Shown: positions 20,601-30,414, counted from the first letter of the stretch. The stretch is 64,000 nt of DNA from Agapetus fuscipes (GCA_951799405.1 OX637353.1:15004001-15068000); one strand, 5' to 3'. Numbers and translations: made by a program. The notes: generated from the letters alone by a model not told the origin.

Positions 20601-23600
20601 GTTTTAAGTCTGGCTTCGCCATCATTTTTCCCCATAGGTACCTTGTTTATTTTTATTGAATGCTTTAACGCAACGCAACGCAACGCAAATGCAACTAAGC
20701 TACACATATAGTGTAACTTCTTGTCTGCGTTATCCCCGAAGGGATTGCATGTGGCGATTCAGTATAAGCGAAAAACAATATTAGTGAACACAAATCATGT
20801 GTGAAATAAATGTTAATTGCTAAACCCTAAATGTGAATTGTACAAAATAAATATAAATTGTTAAATAAATCTAAGTGTAAAATCCTCTTAAAAGAAGACC
20901 AGTTTTTTTATGTAGTAATTTGAAGACTATTTGAACCCTAAACACATAACAATAGATTCCATTGAGATTCTGTCTGTTTTCAGTACCGTCATCTTTGCCA
21001 TGGAAGGCATCGGCGTGGTCATGCCCGTGGAGAACGACATGGCCAACCCGTCTCACTTCCTGGGGTGCCCCGGCGTGCTGAACATCGCCATGTCTTTCGT
21101 CATCGGCCTCTACACTGTGGTCGGCATCTTCGGCTTCCTGAGGTACGGAGACTGCGTTCAAGGCTCCATCACTTCAACTCTGGACGCGAATTTGATGTAA
21201 GAAACAAAATCCCTTATCCCTTCCCTTATCTTTATAAAATTCAACGGCCTCCCCATACAAAATATCAAACTGAAGAACTCCTAAACAGATGCACGTCATA
21301 TTCACAACAAATATTGTTCAGGACTTGGGATGTGCTTCCTCATCATTAGTAGATTTTAAATTGTTGTTTTTTAAATAAATAAACATGATCAATCACAACA
21401 CCTTTTTATGTAAAACCTATGCGAGAAACAAAACTCATTTTGACATTCGAATTTCAAATAAATTGCCAGCACTTCAACATAGGCTTCAAAGTTGCCATCG
21501 TTGCCATTGCCAAGTCGATTCTTTTTCGGTTGAATTCCGTTGAGTACCTACCTATATTCTTTATTTATTTCAAAATTATACTTCAACCAGTTATAACATG
21601 TATTTTTTAGAAATAATGACGATCGATTCGGTCAACTTTTTATATGAAACCGTACTTATTGCGGCATTTAATTTTTTTAAAGTATTATTACAATATACAA
21701 TCTAAGTTGCATAGACGCATTAACATTTATAATTCATATTCAATGCACTCCTCTTCGGAGACACGAGTGAGTTTGCGCTTACAAATGCTGCATGTGTATT
21801 TACAAATAAAAATTTCAGCCTCTCATGACCATAAGCCCTGCAACTTTTGCTGACCTTTTCAGAAACAGGGGACACATTTGTTAAGTGAACCCATTTATGC
21901 GATATGGGTGGTAAGCCTCATACTAACCCTTAAGTCAAGGAATTTGAGTTTGAAAAATCCTTAAACAACGGTAATCTTAATTTATAATCTAAAGTTGCAA
22001 AAAAAGTTATTTGATGATTCAAATTGAATGCACGCCCACAAACTGGCAAATGTCATTTCACGCTAACATATAGTTGTGGCGCTTGATTTTTTTTAAATAT
22101 TAGAATATGTATATAATCTAAGTTGCACAGATACAATAACTTTTATAATTCATATTCAATGCATGCCCCCCTGAAGACACGAGTGGGTACGCGCTTATTA
22201 ATGCTGCATGTGAACTTACAAATTAAAATTAAGGCCTCTAATGAACATAAGCCTTGCAACTTTGGCCAACCTTTTCAAAAACAGGGGGAACATTTGTCAA
22301 GTGAACCATTTTTTTCGATATGGGTATTCAAGCTCATACTTACCTATCCGTCAAGGATTTGAGTTTGAAAAATCCTTCAACAACGTTAAATTTAATTTAT
22401 AATCTAAAGTTGCAAAAAAAGTTATTTGATGATTCAAATTGAATGCACGCCCACAAACTGGTAAATGTCATTTCACGCTAACATATAGTTGTGGCGCTTG
22501 ATTTTTTTTAAATATTACAATATATAATCTAAGTTGCACAGATACAATAACTTTTATAATTCATACTCAATGCATGCCCCCCTGGAGACACGAGTGGGTA
22601 CGCGCTTATTAATGCTGCATGTGAACTTACAAATTAAAATTAAGGCCTCTAATGAACATAAGCCCTGCAACTTTGGCCAACCTTTTCAAAAACAGGGGGA
22701 ACATTTGTCAAGTGAACCATTTTTTTCGATATGGGTATTCAAGCTCATACTTACCTATCCGTCAAGGATTTGAGTTTGAAAAATCCTTCAACAACGTTAA
22801 ATTTAATTTATAATCTAAAGTTGCAAAAAAAGTTATTTGATGATTCAAATTGAATGCACGCCCACAAACTGGCAAATGTCATTTCACGCTAACATTTAAT
22901 TGTGGCACTTGATGTTTTTAATTTTAGAATATAAATCTAAGTTGCATACATACATTTTATAATTCATATTCAATGCATGCCCCCAAGCAGACATGAGTGA
23001 CTTTGCGCTTACAAATGCTGCATGTGTAATTACAAAATAAAAATTTCAGCCTCTCATAACCATAAGCCATGCAACTTTTGCCGACCTATTCAGAAACAGG
23101 GGGAACATTAGTTAAGTGAACCCATTTATGCGATATGGGTGGTAAGCCTCATACTAACCCTTAGGTCAAGGAGTTTGGGTTTGAAAAATCCTTAAACAAC
23201 GGTTATCTTAATTTATAATCTTAAGTTGCAAAAAGAGTTTTGATGATTCAAATACAATGCACACCCACAAGCTGGCAAATGTTCTTTCACGCTAACATAT
23301 AATTGTGGCACTTGATGTTTTTAATTTTAGAATATAAATCTAAGTTGCATACATACATTTTATAATTCATATTGAATGCATGCCCCCAAGCAGACATGAG
23401 TGAGTTTGCGCTTACAAACGCTGCATGTGTAATTACAAATAAAAATTTCAGCCTCTCTTGACCATAAGCCCTGCAATTTTGCCGACCTTTTCAGGAACAG
23501 AGAAACATTCGTTCAGTGAACATTTTTTTAGGTATGGGAGGTCAGCCTCATACCTCATGCTTCATACAAGATACTCAGAACATGAAAGAACTAAATAACC

Positions 23601-26600
23601 CTTTTACCGCAATTTTTTTTTCAAATTACTTCTTAAAGCATTTAATTACTATGAAGGAGGTGTGAGGAAAAATTATTGCGAAGCCAGACTTACACTGCCC
23701 GAAGGGCCTAGCAGACAACCGTGCGCAGCACGGTCAGTCTGCTAGTCAACAGTAATTTTTCCTTGACTTATAGATTGGTATGAGGCTGACCAGTGACCAG
23801 CCATACTGTAAAAATGGTTCACTTTGCCAATATCACTCCTGTTTCAGGGAAGGTCGGCAAGAGTTGCAGGGCATATGTTCATTTGAGATTGGGTTTTTAT
23901 ATTGTAGGTCCCAGTGGCGAAGGGTGCCATACAAGCCGGTTCCCATCGGCTTCCCTTTTAAAATGATGTAACAAAGTAGTTAAAAAATATAGGCACAAAG
24001 TAAAAAAATACATTTAAAACCAAAGAAACAATACATATTTTTTCCCCATTAAAGCCATGCAGTCTACTTTATTATCATTTTTGCCTCATTTTAAACGGGA
24101 AACCGATGGGAATCGGCTTGTATGGCACACTTCGCCACTGGTAGGTCCACATGCGGCATGTGTGAGTGCGAAATTATGCATGTCTGCTTGTGGGAATGCA
24201 TTTAATATGAATCTCAAACGATACATATCTTTGCAACTTAGATTTAGATTTAGACTTGACGATTCAGAGAACTGCAGAAGCACTTGTTTGAAACACTAGA
24301 CTCTAGAGTATGACAGGAAAAACTTTAAGGGTGCTAGACATTTTAGTCCTCCGTTGAGCCCACGCTTTGACAAACTAATGATGCATTTGTATGAAGATCT
24401 GAGAAGACCAAGATGGCCGCAAGCGTCCATTTTTTTTTCTACTGTGTAGTCAGTTGTGTAACAATTATAATCAAAATAACTGTGCAATAATGTCACCCCT
24501 GTTGCACGGAAGGTCGGCAAGAGTTGCAGGGCTTATGTTCATTTGAGATTGTGTTTTTATATTGTAGGTCCACATGCGGCATGAACTTTTATATGTGTCT
24601 GCTTGTGGGAATGCATTTAATATGAATCTCAAATGATACATTTCTTTACAACTTAGATTAAGATTAGATTAGTATAATTATCTATGAATGAAGTAAATAG
24701 CAGAGGGATTTTCCGATATCATCCGATCATGGAATTAATATTGTATTTGTTGTTAATATTTCAGTCCGGCCCAGGTGGCCAAGATCTTCATCGGCCTGGC
24801 CATCCTGTTCACGTACGGCCTGCAGTTCTACGTGCCCATGGACATCATCTTCAAGAAGATCGAGCCCAAGATGGACCCCAAGTACCACAACATCACCCAC
24901 ATCAGCCTCAGGACCTTCTGCGTAGCCTGCACAGGTGACTGATTGTCATTTTGTCACTCTCTTTTTAACGCGACTGACTTGTACACAGAAGATTATCAAC
25001 AGGGTAATTGCAGTGGTGGGGAAAATGGTTTAAGATACTATGGTTGTGTAGAGTACATTTCAAGGATCACAACCATATATTTTTTAAGTAGTAAAAATAA
25101 AGATATCATTGATAATTTTCAAAAATAAAATGCCGAGAGTTTGAATCCCGCCAAAACGCAGCGCGGCCGACTAGCCACGCTGTGACTTCAAAATCATTTT
25201 ATGAAATAAAACAAACATGTGAAATTACCCCATTGGATTTCCAAAAGAGACTAACAAACAAATCAATTAATTTTTCAAGTCTGAATCTATAATTTATGAT
25301 TTAAGTTGCAAAGATAAATAATAACATTTAAAGCTCATATCAAATGCATGCCGACAAACAAACACGGGTAAGTTCGAAAGTACAAAATTTGCACTGAATT
25401 TTTATTTGTGCTGAATGTGTACTTACAAATTAAAATCCAAACCTCAAATGAACATAAGTCCTGCAACTTTTGCCGACCTTCGTTGGAATAGGAGTGACAT
25501 TGGCAAAGTGAACCATTTTTTACAAGATTGGAGTAAGCCTCATTGCAACCTATAAGTCAAGGAACATAAATAATAAATAACATGAATGTATACAAAAACA
25601 ACAAAACCTTAAAAAGAAATCTATACAAACAAAAAGGCAATAGGTATACAAAAAATAAAACATAAAATTATGAATGGATAAATAAATAAGCCGCCAACAT
25701 TACAAATCCACATTACAGATTAGTCGCCATTTCTTCCTGTCCTTACATAATAATAATATTAGGATGATTTATTTGGTGAGCGCTGTTTTTGTGTGTATCA
25801 CACCTCAAGAGCCCTCTGCGAGCTTGGTCGTCGCTGTAGAAAGCGCCAATTCTCAAGCAAGACCCAGTTGTTGTAAGGTTGGATGGACCTTTCAGTGACC
25901 GGTCTTTGGTAAAGGTTTATGAATTTTTCAACTCAGCGAAGAGCACGTTCGATATATAAATGGTATATTTTTGTGCTCCGCCGGGATCCGAATCCACAAC
26001 CTTCCATTTACGAGTCCGAAGTGTTGCCACTACGGACTACGGACCGGTCCAAGATGCCAACGACACGCGGTGTACCTGAGCGGTCACCCATCCAAGTACT
26101 GTCCGCGCCCAATGTTGCTTAACTTCGGTGATCTATGGGAACCGGTGCTTTCAACATGGCTAATGTCGTTGACAAAATACATACTTTTTTCATTTCATCC
26201 AGAGTCATGATGCCTGTAATTTATTTATTGTACGGTGGAAATGAAGCATTTGAGAAGCATGGCAGGAAAAACTCTGAGGGATAGAGTTTGGAATGAATGG
26301 GTAAAGAAAAATGTAAGTTGAAAGAGGATGTGAAATTTAAGGTACAAAAGAATGTGATGAGATGGTTTGGGCATGATGATAGACTGACAAAGTATGTATA
26401 CAAAGGTAGTGTGAAAGGAAAAAAAGGTAAGGGACGACTGAGAAAAATATGTAGTGATCAGATTGAAGAGATTGTGAAAGAATGGGATATACAAAGCGAG
26501 CGTAAAAGGAGAAAATGCATGAAAAAGGTGATGGAAATGAATGAATTGAAAGAGGTATCTAAGGATAGGAAGAAATGCAGGCAGCTCTGCAGAGGCTCTG

Positions 26601-26954
26601 GCCACGCCTAGCGGAATGTCGACAGAGTTATAGTTACAGTATATATTAAATTGAATGTTTGCTGTTCCAGTTGCCGTGGCCGTGGCCATCCCTAAGCTGG
26701 ATCTCCTCATCAGCCTGGTGGGCGCCGTGTTCTTCTCCACGCTGGGCCTCCTGGTGCCGGCCATCGTGGAGAGCGTCCACTGCTGGGAGCGGGGGCTCGG
26801 CCGCTTCATGTGGAAGCTCTGGAAGAACATCCTCATCGGCCTGTTTTCCCTGGTTGCCCTCGTCTCCGGCGCTTACCTCTCCATCTACGAAATGGTCAAC
26901 GGTTCAGAAGTCCTCGACTGTGGACAAAACTCTACAATCTTCTACAAAGGATAA
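17588..26954 (+). CDS. Proton-coupled amino acid transporter (SLC36/PAT), 3' five exons
   Basis: Exons 17588-17672, 20273-20517, 20984-21196, 24765-24934 and 26671-26954 join with matching phases to about 332 residues ending in TAA. Members move small amino acids with protons across plasma or lysosomal membranes. Family blocks seen include LILLGQIRNLKFLVPFS, TVIFAMEGIGVVMPVEN, GFLRYGD and GLQFYVPMDI, and about nine hydrophobic helices. PATs are usually 440-490 residues, so ~130 N-terminal residues (first helices) are missing and lie upstream, interrupted by element A or outside the window. Introns hold element B, a hAT MITE, the R1 tandem array and a 5S/SINE/LINE cluster. Which PAT paralogue this is cannot be told. 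Confidence 0.9.
17953..18161. mobile_element. hAT-like MITE (CAGGCGCG type), older copy
   Basis: About 209 bp, ends CAGGCGCGTCCATAGG and GGATGCACGCCACTG. Flanks TAGTGGAC and TAGTTGAA agree at 6 of 8 bases. A better copy with a perfect duplication is at 61017-61231. Confidence 0.7.
18217..18462 (-). mobile_element. R1 copy in transporter intron
   Basis: Complete but diverged; its end reads CCTATCAGTCAAGAA. Confidence 0.7.
18738..18850 (+). mobile_element. LINE-B 3' end
   Basis: Matches the 3' end of the CR1/L2-like fragment at 29104-29380 from AAAGTCTTATCC through GGCGCTCTCTTATCA, then ends in an (ATA)n tail rather than (TA)n. Confidence 0.7.
18912..19075 (-). repeat. Element B 3' LTR
   Basis: 164 bp, TG..CA ends, two differences from the copy at 19878-20041. 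Confidence 0.9.
19152..19682 (-). CDS. Repeat protein of element B
   Basis: 176 codons. After a 45-residue start, eight 14-residue repeats (consensus SSNPPNYGTATAAT) are encoded by 42-bp DNA repeats at 19211-19553, and the protein ends TRSGRKVHFPDRFY. That ending resembles the extreme C-terminus of retrotransposon Pol polyproteins, which often close with RSGR..PxRF. No Gag or enzymatic domain is visible. Probably a relic of a pol 3' end plus an expanded repeat; whether it is translated is unknown. Confidence 0.55.
   Translation of the reverse strand: MPRCGFSERKHNSARPIPPVDITKFGHLVMSLDDATLTIVADIATAATSSNPPNYDTATAATSSNPPNYGTATAATSSNPPNYGTATAATSSNPPNYGTATSVTNSNQPNYGTATAATSSNPPNYGTATAATSSNPPNYGTATSVTNSNQPNYGTATTTTTTTRSGRKVHFPDRFY
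19211..19553. repeat. 42-bp tandem repeat, eight units
   Basis: Units contain GTGCCGTAGTTCGGCGGGTT. Two variants alternate (SSNPPNY and NSNQPNY coding types), which suggests duplication of two- or three-unit blocks. Confidence 0.85.
19878..20041 (-). repeat. Element B 5' LTR
   Basis: Partner of 18912-19075; lies 231 bp upstream of transporter exon 20273. Confidence 0.9.
20273..20517 (+). CDS. PAT transporter, second visible exon
   Basis: Acceptor TTTGTAG, 81 codons plus two bases, donor GTAAGC. Two helices (IYCAILLIPLILLG, IFLLVTLGITFYYIF) and the conserved QIRNLKFLVPFS loop. Confidence 0.93.
20672..20963. mobile_element. SINE2 fragment next to heat-type LTR fragment
   Basis: 20672-20755 is a minus SINE2 3' part (AACTAAGCTACACATATAGT). 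20776-20963 is the plus-strand counterpart of the 3' half of the LTR at 14284-14588, without its heat-shock array. It ends 20 bp upstream of exon 20984. Confidence 0.6.
20984..21196 (+). CDS. PAT transporter, third visible exon
   Basis: Acceptor TTTTCAG; encodes TVIFAMEGIGVVMPVEN, NIAMSFVIGLYTVVG and GFLRYGD; donor GTAAGA after a two-base split codon. Confidence 0.93.
21697..23560 (-). repeat. Tandem array of R1-derived ~411-bp units
   Basis: About 4.6 units of 402-415 bp, each a truncated R1 (AATCTAAAGTTGCAAAAAAA) followed by a full R1 (AATCTAAGTTGCACAGATAC), so a composite has been amplified head to tail. The two central units are nearly identical. It fills half of the transporter intron 21197-24764. 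Confidence 0.85.
23756..24251 (+). mobile_element. R1 copy split by a hAT MITE
   Basis: R1 halves at 23756-23911 and 24149-24251 are continuous once the 23912-24140 insertion and one copy of its 8-bp duplication are removed. Confidence 0.8.
23912..24140. mobile_element. hAT MITE (CAGTGGCG type), copy 1
   Basis: 229 bp with long inverted repeats starting CAGTGGCGAAGGGTGCCATA. Perfect 8-bp duplication GTAGGTCC at 23904-23911 and 24141-24148 inside R1, which identifies hAT-type transposition. No coding capacity. Confidence 0.9.
24285..24430. mobile_element. R5 MITE fragment
   Basis: Contains CGTTGAGCCCACGCTTTGAC and CCAAGATGGCCGCAAG from the R5 ends and centre, with a large internal loss. Confidence 0.55.
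24488..24676 (+). mobile_element. R1 copy, 5'-truncated
   Basis: Starts at AATGTCACCCCTG; tail TTAGATTAAGATTAGATTAG. Ends about 90 bp before the next transporter exon. Confidence 0.75.
24765..24934 (+). CDS. PAT transporter, fourth visible exon
   Basis: Acceptor ATTTCAG; helix KIFIGLAILFTYGLQFYVP and a loop ending FCVACT; donor GTGACT. If the intron is retained the frame stops after two codons, and a polyadenylation-signal block follows at 25003-25160. Confidence 0.93.
25003..25160 (+). repeat. Intronic copy of the transporter 3' end block
   Basis: 158 bp matching 27014-27171 without gaps and with about ten substitutions by eye. It includes two AATAAA motifs and a B-box-like GTTTGAATCCCGCC. 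It lies 68 bp after exon 24765-24934, where it could serve as an alternative polyadenylation region. Confidence 0.8.
25290..25563 (-). mobile_element. R1 copy
   Basis: Carries a ~20-bp duplication around TGTACTTACAAATT. Confidence 0.75.
25741..26047 (-). mobile_element. SINE1 copy joined to a 5S rRNA copy
   Basis: Full-length SINE1 with (AAT)n tail at 25741. Its tRNA-like 5' end stops about 8 bp from the 3' end of the 5S copy. The body is almost identical over 200 bp to 33298-33514. Confidence 0.85.
26056..26173 (-). rRNA. 5S rRNA gene copy, probably a retro-pseudogene
   Basis: 118 bp with the 5S fold: ends GTCAACGAC and GTCGTTGGC pair; internal promoter blocks AAGTTAAGCAACATTGGGCG and TACTTGGATGGGTGACCGC are present. 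No T-run terminator follows its 3' end, where SINE1 starts, and LINE sequence lies upstream. A single copy of this kind in an intron is more likely a dispersed or chimeric copy than a functional array member. Confidence 0.75.
26228..26625 (+). pseudogene. LINE-A reverse transcriptase C-terminus, frameshifted
   Basis: Reads VEMKHLRSMAGKTLRDRV.., a stop and frame change, then [35 protein letters not shown]. This is the post-polymerase tail typical of many arthropod non-LTR elements (WFGH..GR.RK..DR..W). Seven fragments of this family lie in the window. Confidence 0.7.
26671..26954 (+). CDS. PAT transporter, last exon
   Basis: Acceptor GTTCCAG; encodes VAVAVAIPKLDLLISL, GLLVPAIVESVHCW, the final helix and a tail with NGS and NST sites; stop TAA. 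Confidence 0.95.
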
Positions 26955-27013
26955 TGAAATGAATGTGGAAAAGCACGTCCTCCTAGTCCCCCCACCTACC
27001 CAACAAACAATAG

Positions 27014-27171
27014 AGTAATTGCAGTGGTGGGGAAAACGGTTTAAAATACTATGGTTGTGTAGAGTACATTTCAGGGATTACAACCATATACTTTTTAAAT
27101 AGTAAAAATAAAGATATCATTGATAATTTTCAAAAATAAAATGTCGAGAATTTGAATCCCGCCAAAACGCA
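27014..27171 (+). terminator. Transporter 3' UTR with polyadenylation signals
   Basis: Begins 60 bp after the stop codon; AATAAA motifs near 27106 and 27135. The same block lies in the preceding intron. Confidence 0.6.
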
Positions 27172-27452
27172 TTGGGACCGACTTGGGATTTTAAAAGTAC
27201 TTACTCATGATAATGAAAAAAGCAATTATTTAAAATAGATGAAAAACTTTCAACATGGTGATATAGATGGCAGGCTGATGAATTTTGTATTATAATTAAA
27301 ATATATAACATTGTATGATTTGTGACTTTCAAATTGTGACAATTTCATTTTTTAAAGGTTATCTTTGAATCAAATGGCAGATAAGCCATTCAAGCACAGA
27401 GGTTGAAGTCTCCACGGTCGTCGGTAGATCGTACCGCACCTAATTGAAGATT
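27172..27452. other. Convergent intergenic DNA
   Basis: Only a fragment of the R8 MITE family (TTTGAATCAAATGGCAGATA, 27360-27410). Confidence 0.45.
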
Positions 27453-27516
27453 GGACAGAATAAAACATGGCGGTGTCGGAACAGTTGTTGATACGCCGCC
27501 ATGTTTTATTCCGTCC
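27453..27516. repeat. Stem-loop with 21-bp arms
   Basis: GGACAGAATAAAACATGGCG at 27453 pairs with CGCCATGTTTTATTCCGTCC at 27497-27516 with one mismatch and a ~22-nt loop. Confidence 0.75.
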
Positions 27517-27726
27517 TATCTTTAAATATATATGGATATCTATCGACACTCGTCAAGACTTCCACCCTTGAGGGGGACAACCTGTATACCTGCAAACTTA
27601 AACTTGATTACTAATTTTAAGAAACTTCTAGATGAATTCATTTAATTATAGGAATTTAGTTTCAGATATGAATAGTTGCCATGTGATTTTAAGTTGTATT
27701 TTGTAGATTTTTTAAGTATCTTAGTA

Positions 27727-28450
27727 CCGATCGCTGTTCTACTGATCGTTTTTATACCGATCGCTTTTCTACCGATCGCTTTTCTACCGATCCCTGTTCT
27801 ACCGATCCCTGTTCTACCGATCCCTGTTCTACCGATCCCTGTTCTACCGATCCCTGTTCTACCGATCCCTGTTCTACCGATCCCTGTTCTACCGATCCCT
27901 GTTCTACCGATCCCTGTTCTACCGATCCCTGTTCTACCGATCCCTGTTCTACCGATCCCTGTTCTACCGATCCCTGTTCTACCGATCCCTGTTCTACCGA
28001 TCCCTGTTCTACCGATCCCTGTTCTACCGATCCCTGTTCTACCGATCCCTGTTCTACCGATCCCTGTTCTACCGATCCCTGTTCTATCGATCCCTGTTCT
28101 ACAGATCGCTTTTCTACCGATCCCTGTTCTACCGATCGCTTTTCTACCGATCCCTTTTCTACTGATCGCTTTTCTACCGAACGCTTTTCTACCGATCCCT
28201 GTTCTACCGATCCCTGTTCTACCGATCCCTGTTCTACCGATCCCTGTTCTACCGATCCCTGTTCTACCGATCCCTGTTCTACCGATCCCTGTTCTACCGA
28301 TCCCTGTTCTACCGATCCCTGTTCTACCGATCCCTGTTCTACCGATCCCTGTTCTACCGATCCCTGTTCTACCGATCCCTGTTCTACCGATCCCTGTTCT
28401 ACCGATCCCTGTTCTACCGATCCCTGTTCTACAGATCACTTTTCTACCAA
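27727..28450. repeat. 15-bp minisatellite (CTGTTCTACCGATCC), about 48 units
   Basis: Very homogeneous array with a central block of variant units (28085-28190, GCTTTTCTACCGATC type). It keeps a plus frame (LPIPV repeats) and a minus frame (GIGRT repeats) open for ~270 codons, a trivial result of the 15-bp period. Confidence 0.95.
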
Positions 28451-28721
28451 TATGCCATGCATGTTTAACCCCCGACCATGAAAGTGAAAGTAAATAATAA
28501 GTAATAAAGTTTCAAACTTTATTTTAAACATAGTTTCCTTAAAATCCAAGACTATGGATTGTTTATAATGTCATTTACATGTCACCATTAATATTTGTGC
28601 CTTATTAAAGTAAATAATGTTAAAAAATAATTACAAATACACTTGATAAACATTTTTGTGAATACAAACTTTTTAAGTTGTATGGAATCGCAAGCAGTTA
28701 TATAGAATTTTTAAACTAAGA

Positions 28722-28775
28722 CTTAAGTACTTTGGGAAGCAGTGTTTATGTGTGAATCACACCTAAAGAGCTCCT
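28722..28775 (-). mobile_element. SINE1 or LINE-B tail scrap
   Basis: AGCAGTGTTTATGTGTGAATCACACC motif region only. Confidence 0.45.
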
Positions 28776-29036
28776 TGTAAGTATAACGTACCGATAAAAT
28801 TCAATACCTTAAAGGTAAAACTGAATAAGTGACATATTAAGCTAGCATAGATTTCTCAGATAAATGCACCGTTTTTTCCTATTTTCTACGAGAGAAAACA
28901 CATTAAAAATTGTGAAAATCCTGGAGTTTAAAAGTTTTTCATGGTCACTCCCTTATAATTGGTTCACTTACTATGAGAAGTTACACACAATAAAATGTTT
29001 TATCCACAATTTGTCAAATCAGTGAATCAGCACTTA

Positions 29037-29571
29037 GGGGCCGTCCATAAATTACGTCATCGATTTTGGCGGATTTTCGACCCCCCCCCCCTTACAATCA
29101 TCCTTGCAATCAATTTGGTTCAGCCGCACCGTCAGATCCGTACAAATTTTGGAGACCGTGCTTTCCGTGTTGCGGGTCCGGTGGAGTGGAACAGACTGCC
29201 ACCCGGAGTGAAGAACTCCGAATCTATGGGTATATTTTGCGGAGCTCTCAAGACGCACCTTTTCAAAAAGTCTTATCCGTGATCGGAGAGGGCCCTTGAG
29301 GTGTGACACACACAAAAACGGCGCTCTCTTATCATGTGTAATTTAAAACAAATAAGCCTGACATATATATATATATATACAGTCATTATCTAATGCCCCC
29401 CCTTCCCCCTCTTGCTGTAATGATGGATGAGCTTAATAATTAATAATGTTATATTACTTACATAATATTTTGTATACTTTGTAGAAATTGGTATTTACAA
29501 GAATGACGTCACTTTTGGTAGACCAGACTCCCCCCCCCTTAATGCGAATGACGTAATATATGGACAGCCCC
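29037..29571 (-). mobile_element. Harbinger-like MITE, copy 2
   Basis: Reverse orientation to copy 1. TTA duplication at 29034-29036 and 29572-29574 inside R3. Contains the LINE-B insertion 29104-29380. Confidence 0.85.
29104..29380 (+). mobile_element. LINE-B (CR1/L2-like) 5'-truncated insertion
   Basis: Encodes the last reverse-transcriptase-associated residues (FGDRAFRVAGPVEWNRLPPG, then LKTHLFKKSYP and a stop at 29280), a ~75-bp 3' UTR and a (TA)n tail. The UTR motif GGCCCTTGAGGTGTGACACA is shared with the SINE1 tail. It sits in a MITE that is itself in R3. Confidence 0.8.
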
Positions 29572-29926
29572 TTATTCAGTTTTACCTTTAAGGTGGTATT
29601 TTTTTTTATTGTAGAGAAACTAAGAAATAGGCATTTTTAAATAGATTAGTTGTACAAAGTAAACCTACTATTTTTTTATATGATTGATTGTCTATAGGCT
29701 GTGTGAAAAAAAAAGATAAACTCCTATAAAACGAGTTATTTGAGAATTTACAAAATTTTTGGTATCAAATACCACTCGTAAATGTAAAACCAATAAATTT
29801 TGGTTACAACTATGTACTTGTTAATTTTTATTTAATTTAAATTAAGTTTGGACCATTAAAAAAATATTTAAAATGTTATTTAAGTCTTGCAGAACCAAAA
29901 AACGGCCAAGTAAGATTTTTTTTAAA

Positions 29927-30163
29927 TCTATGTAATCTGTAAACTAAATTGCAAATATATATTGGCTCATGCCTGCAAGCAAGCAAATGTAAGTTTGCGC
30001 TTACACATGATGCATGTGTACATACAAAATAAATAAAAACCTTGCATGAATGTAAAATTTGCAACTCCTGCCGCCTCTCCCTGAAATGGGGTGGTATTGG
30101 TAAAAGTGAACTGAGTTTTTACAGGATGGGAAGTCAGCCTCATATCGACTTTTAAGTCAAAGA
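29927..30163 (-). mobile_element. R1 copy, diverged
   Basis: Left end reads ATCTGTAAACTAAATTGC; the repeat core is recognisable. Confidence 0.65.
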
Positions 30164-30414
30164 ACACAAAAATTGCAGAAAGTGAAGTTATTACAATCAA
30201 GATGAAATATAAATATACATGGAAAAACATACAAAGACATATTTTTCTCTATTTCCATATATTTATATCATTTTAGTAAAAAATCTATATTCCCGCTATT
30301 GGTTCTGTGAAAGAAATATTTTTGTTAACAAAAGGGATCAAAATTATTTTCATTTAGTTAAGTATGTTTTTAATAAACTCGGCATGAAAATAAAGGTTCC
30401 ATGGTAAAACGCCA

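Larger units (their letters stand above)
28804..29599 (+). mobile_element. R3 MITE with nested Harbinger-like MITE
   Basis: Inverted ends ATACCTTAAAGGTAAAACTG and its complement at 29572-29599 enclose about 230 bp of R3 body. The body is interrupted by 29037-29571. Other R3 pieces are at 5822-6053, 31700-31791 and 38020-38080. Confidence 0.7.

Noticed and set aside
22123..22773. Two near-identical 79-codon ORFs
   Set aside because: They are frames within the R1 tandem array; the repetition is of DNA, not of a gene.
26221..26836. 203-codon minus ORF overlapping the last transporter exon
   Set aside because: It is the complement of decayed LINE-A plus the exon; no domain.
27642..28497. Two ~270-codon proteins of LPIPV or GIGRT repeats
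   Set aside because: Pure minisatellite by-product, open on both strands.
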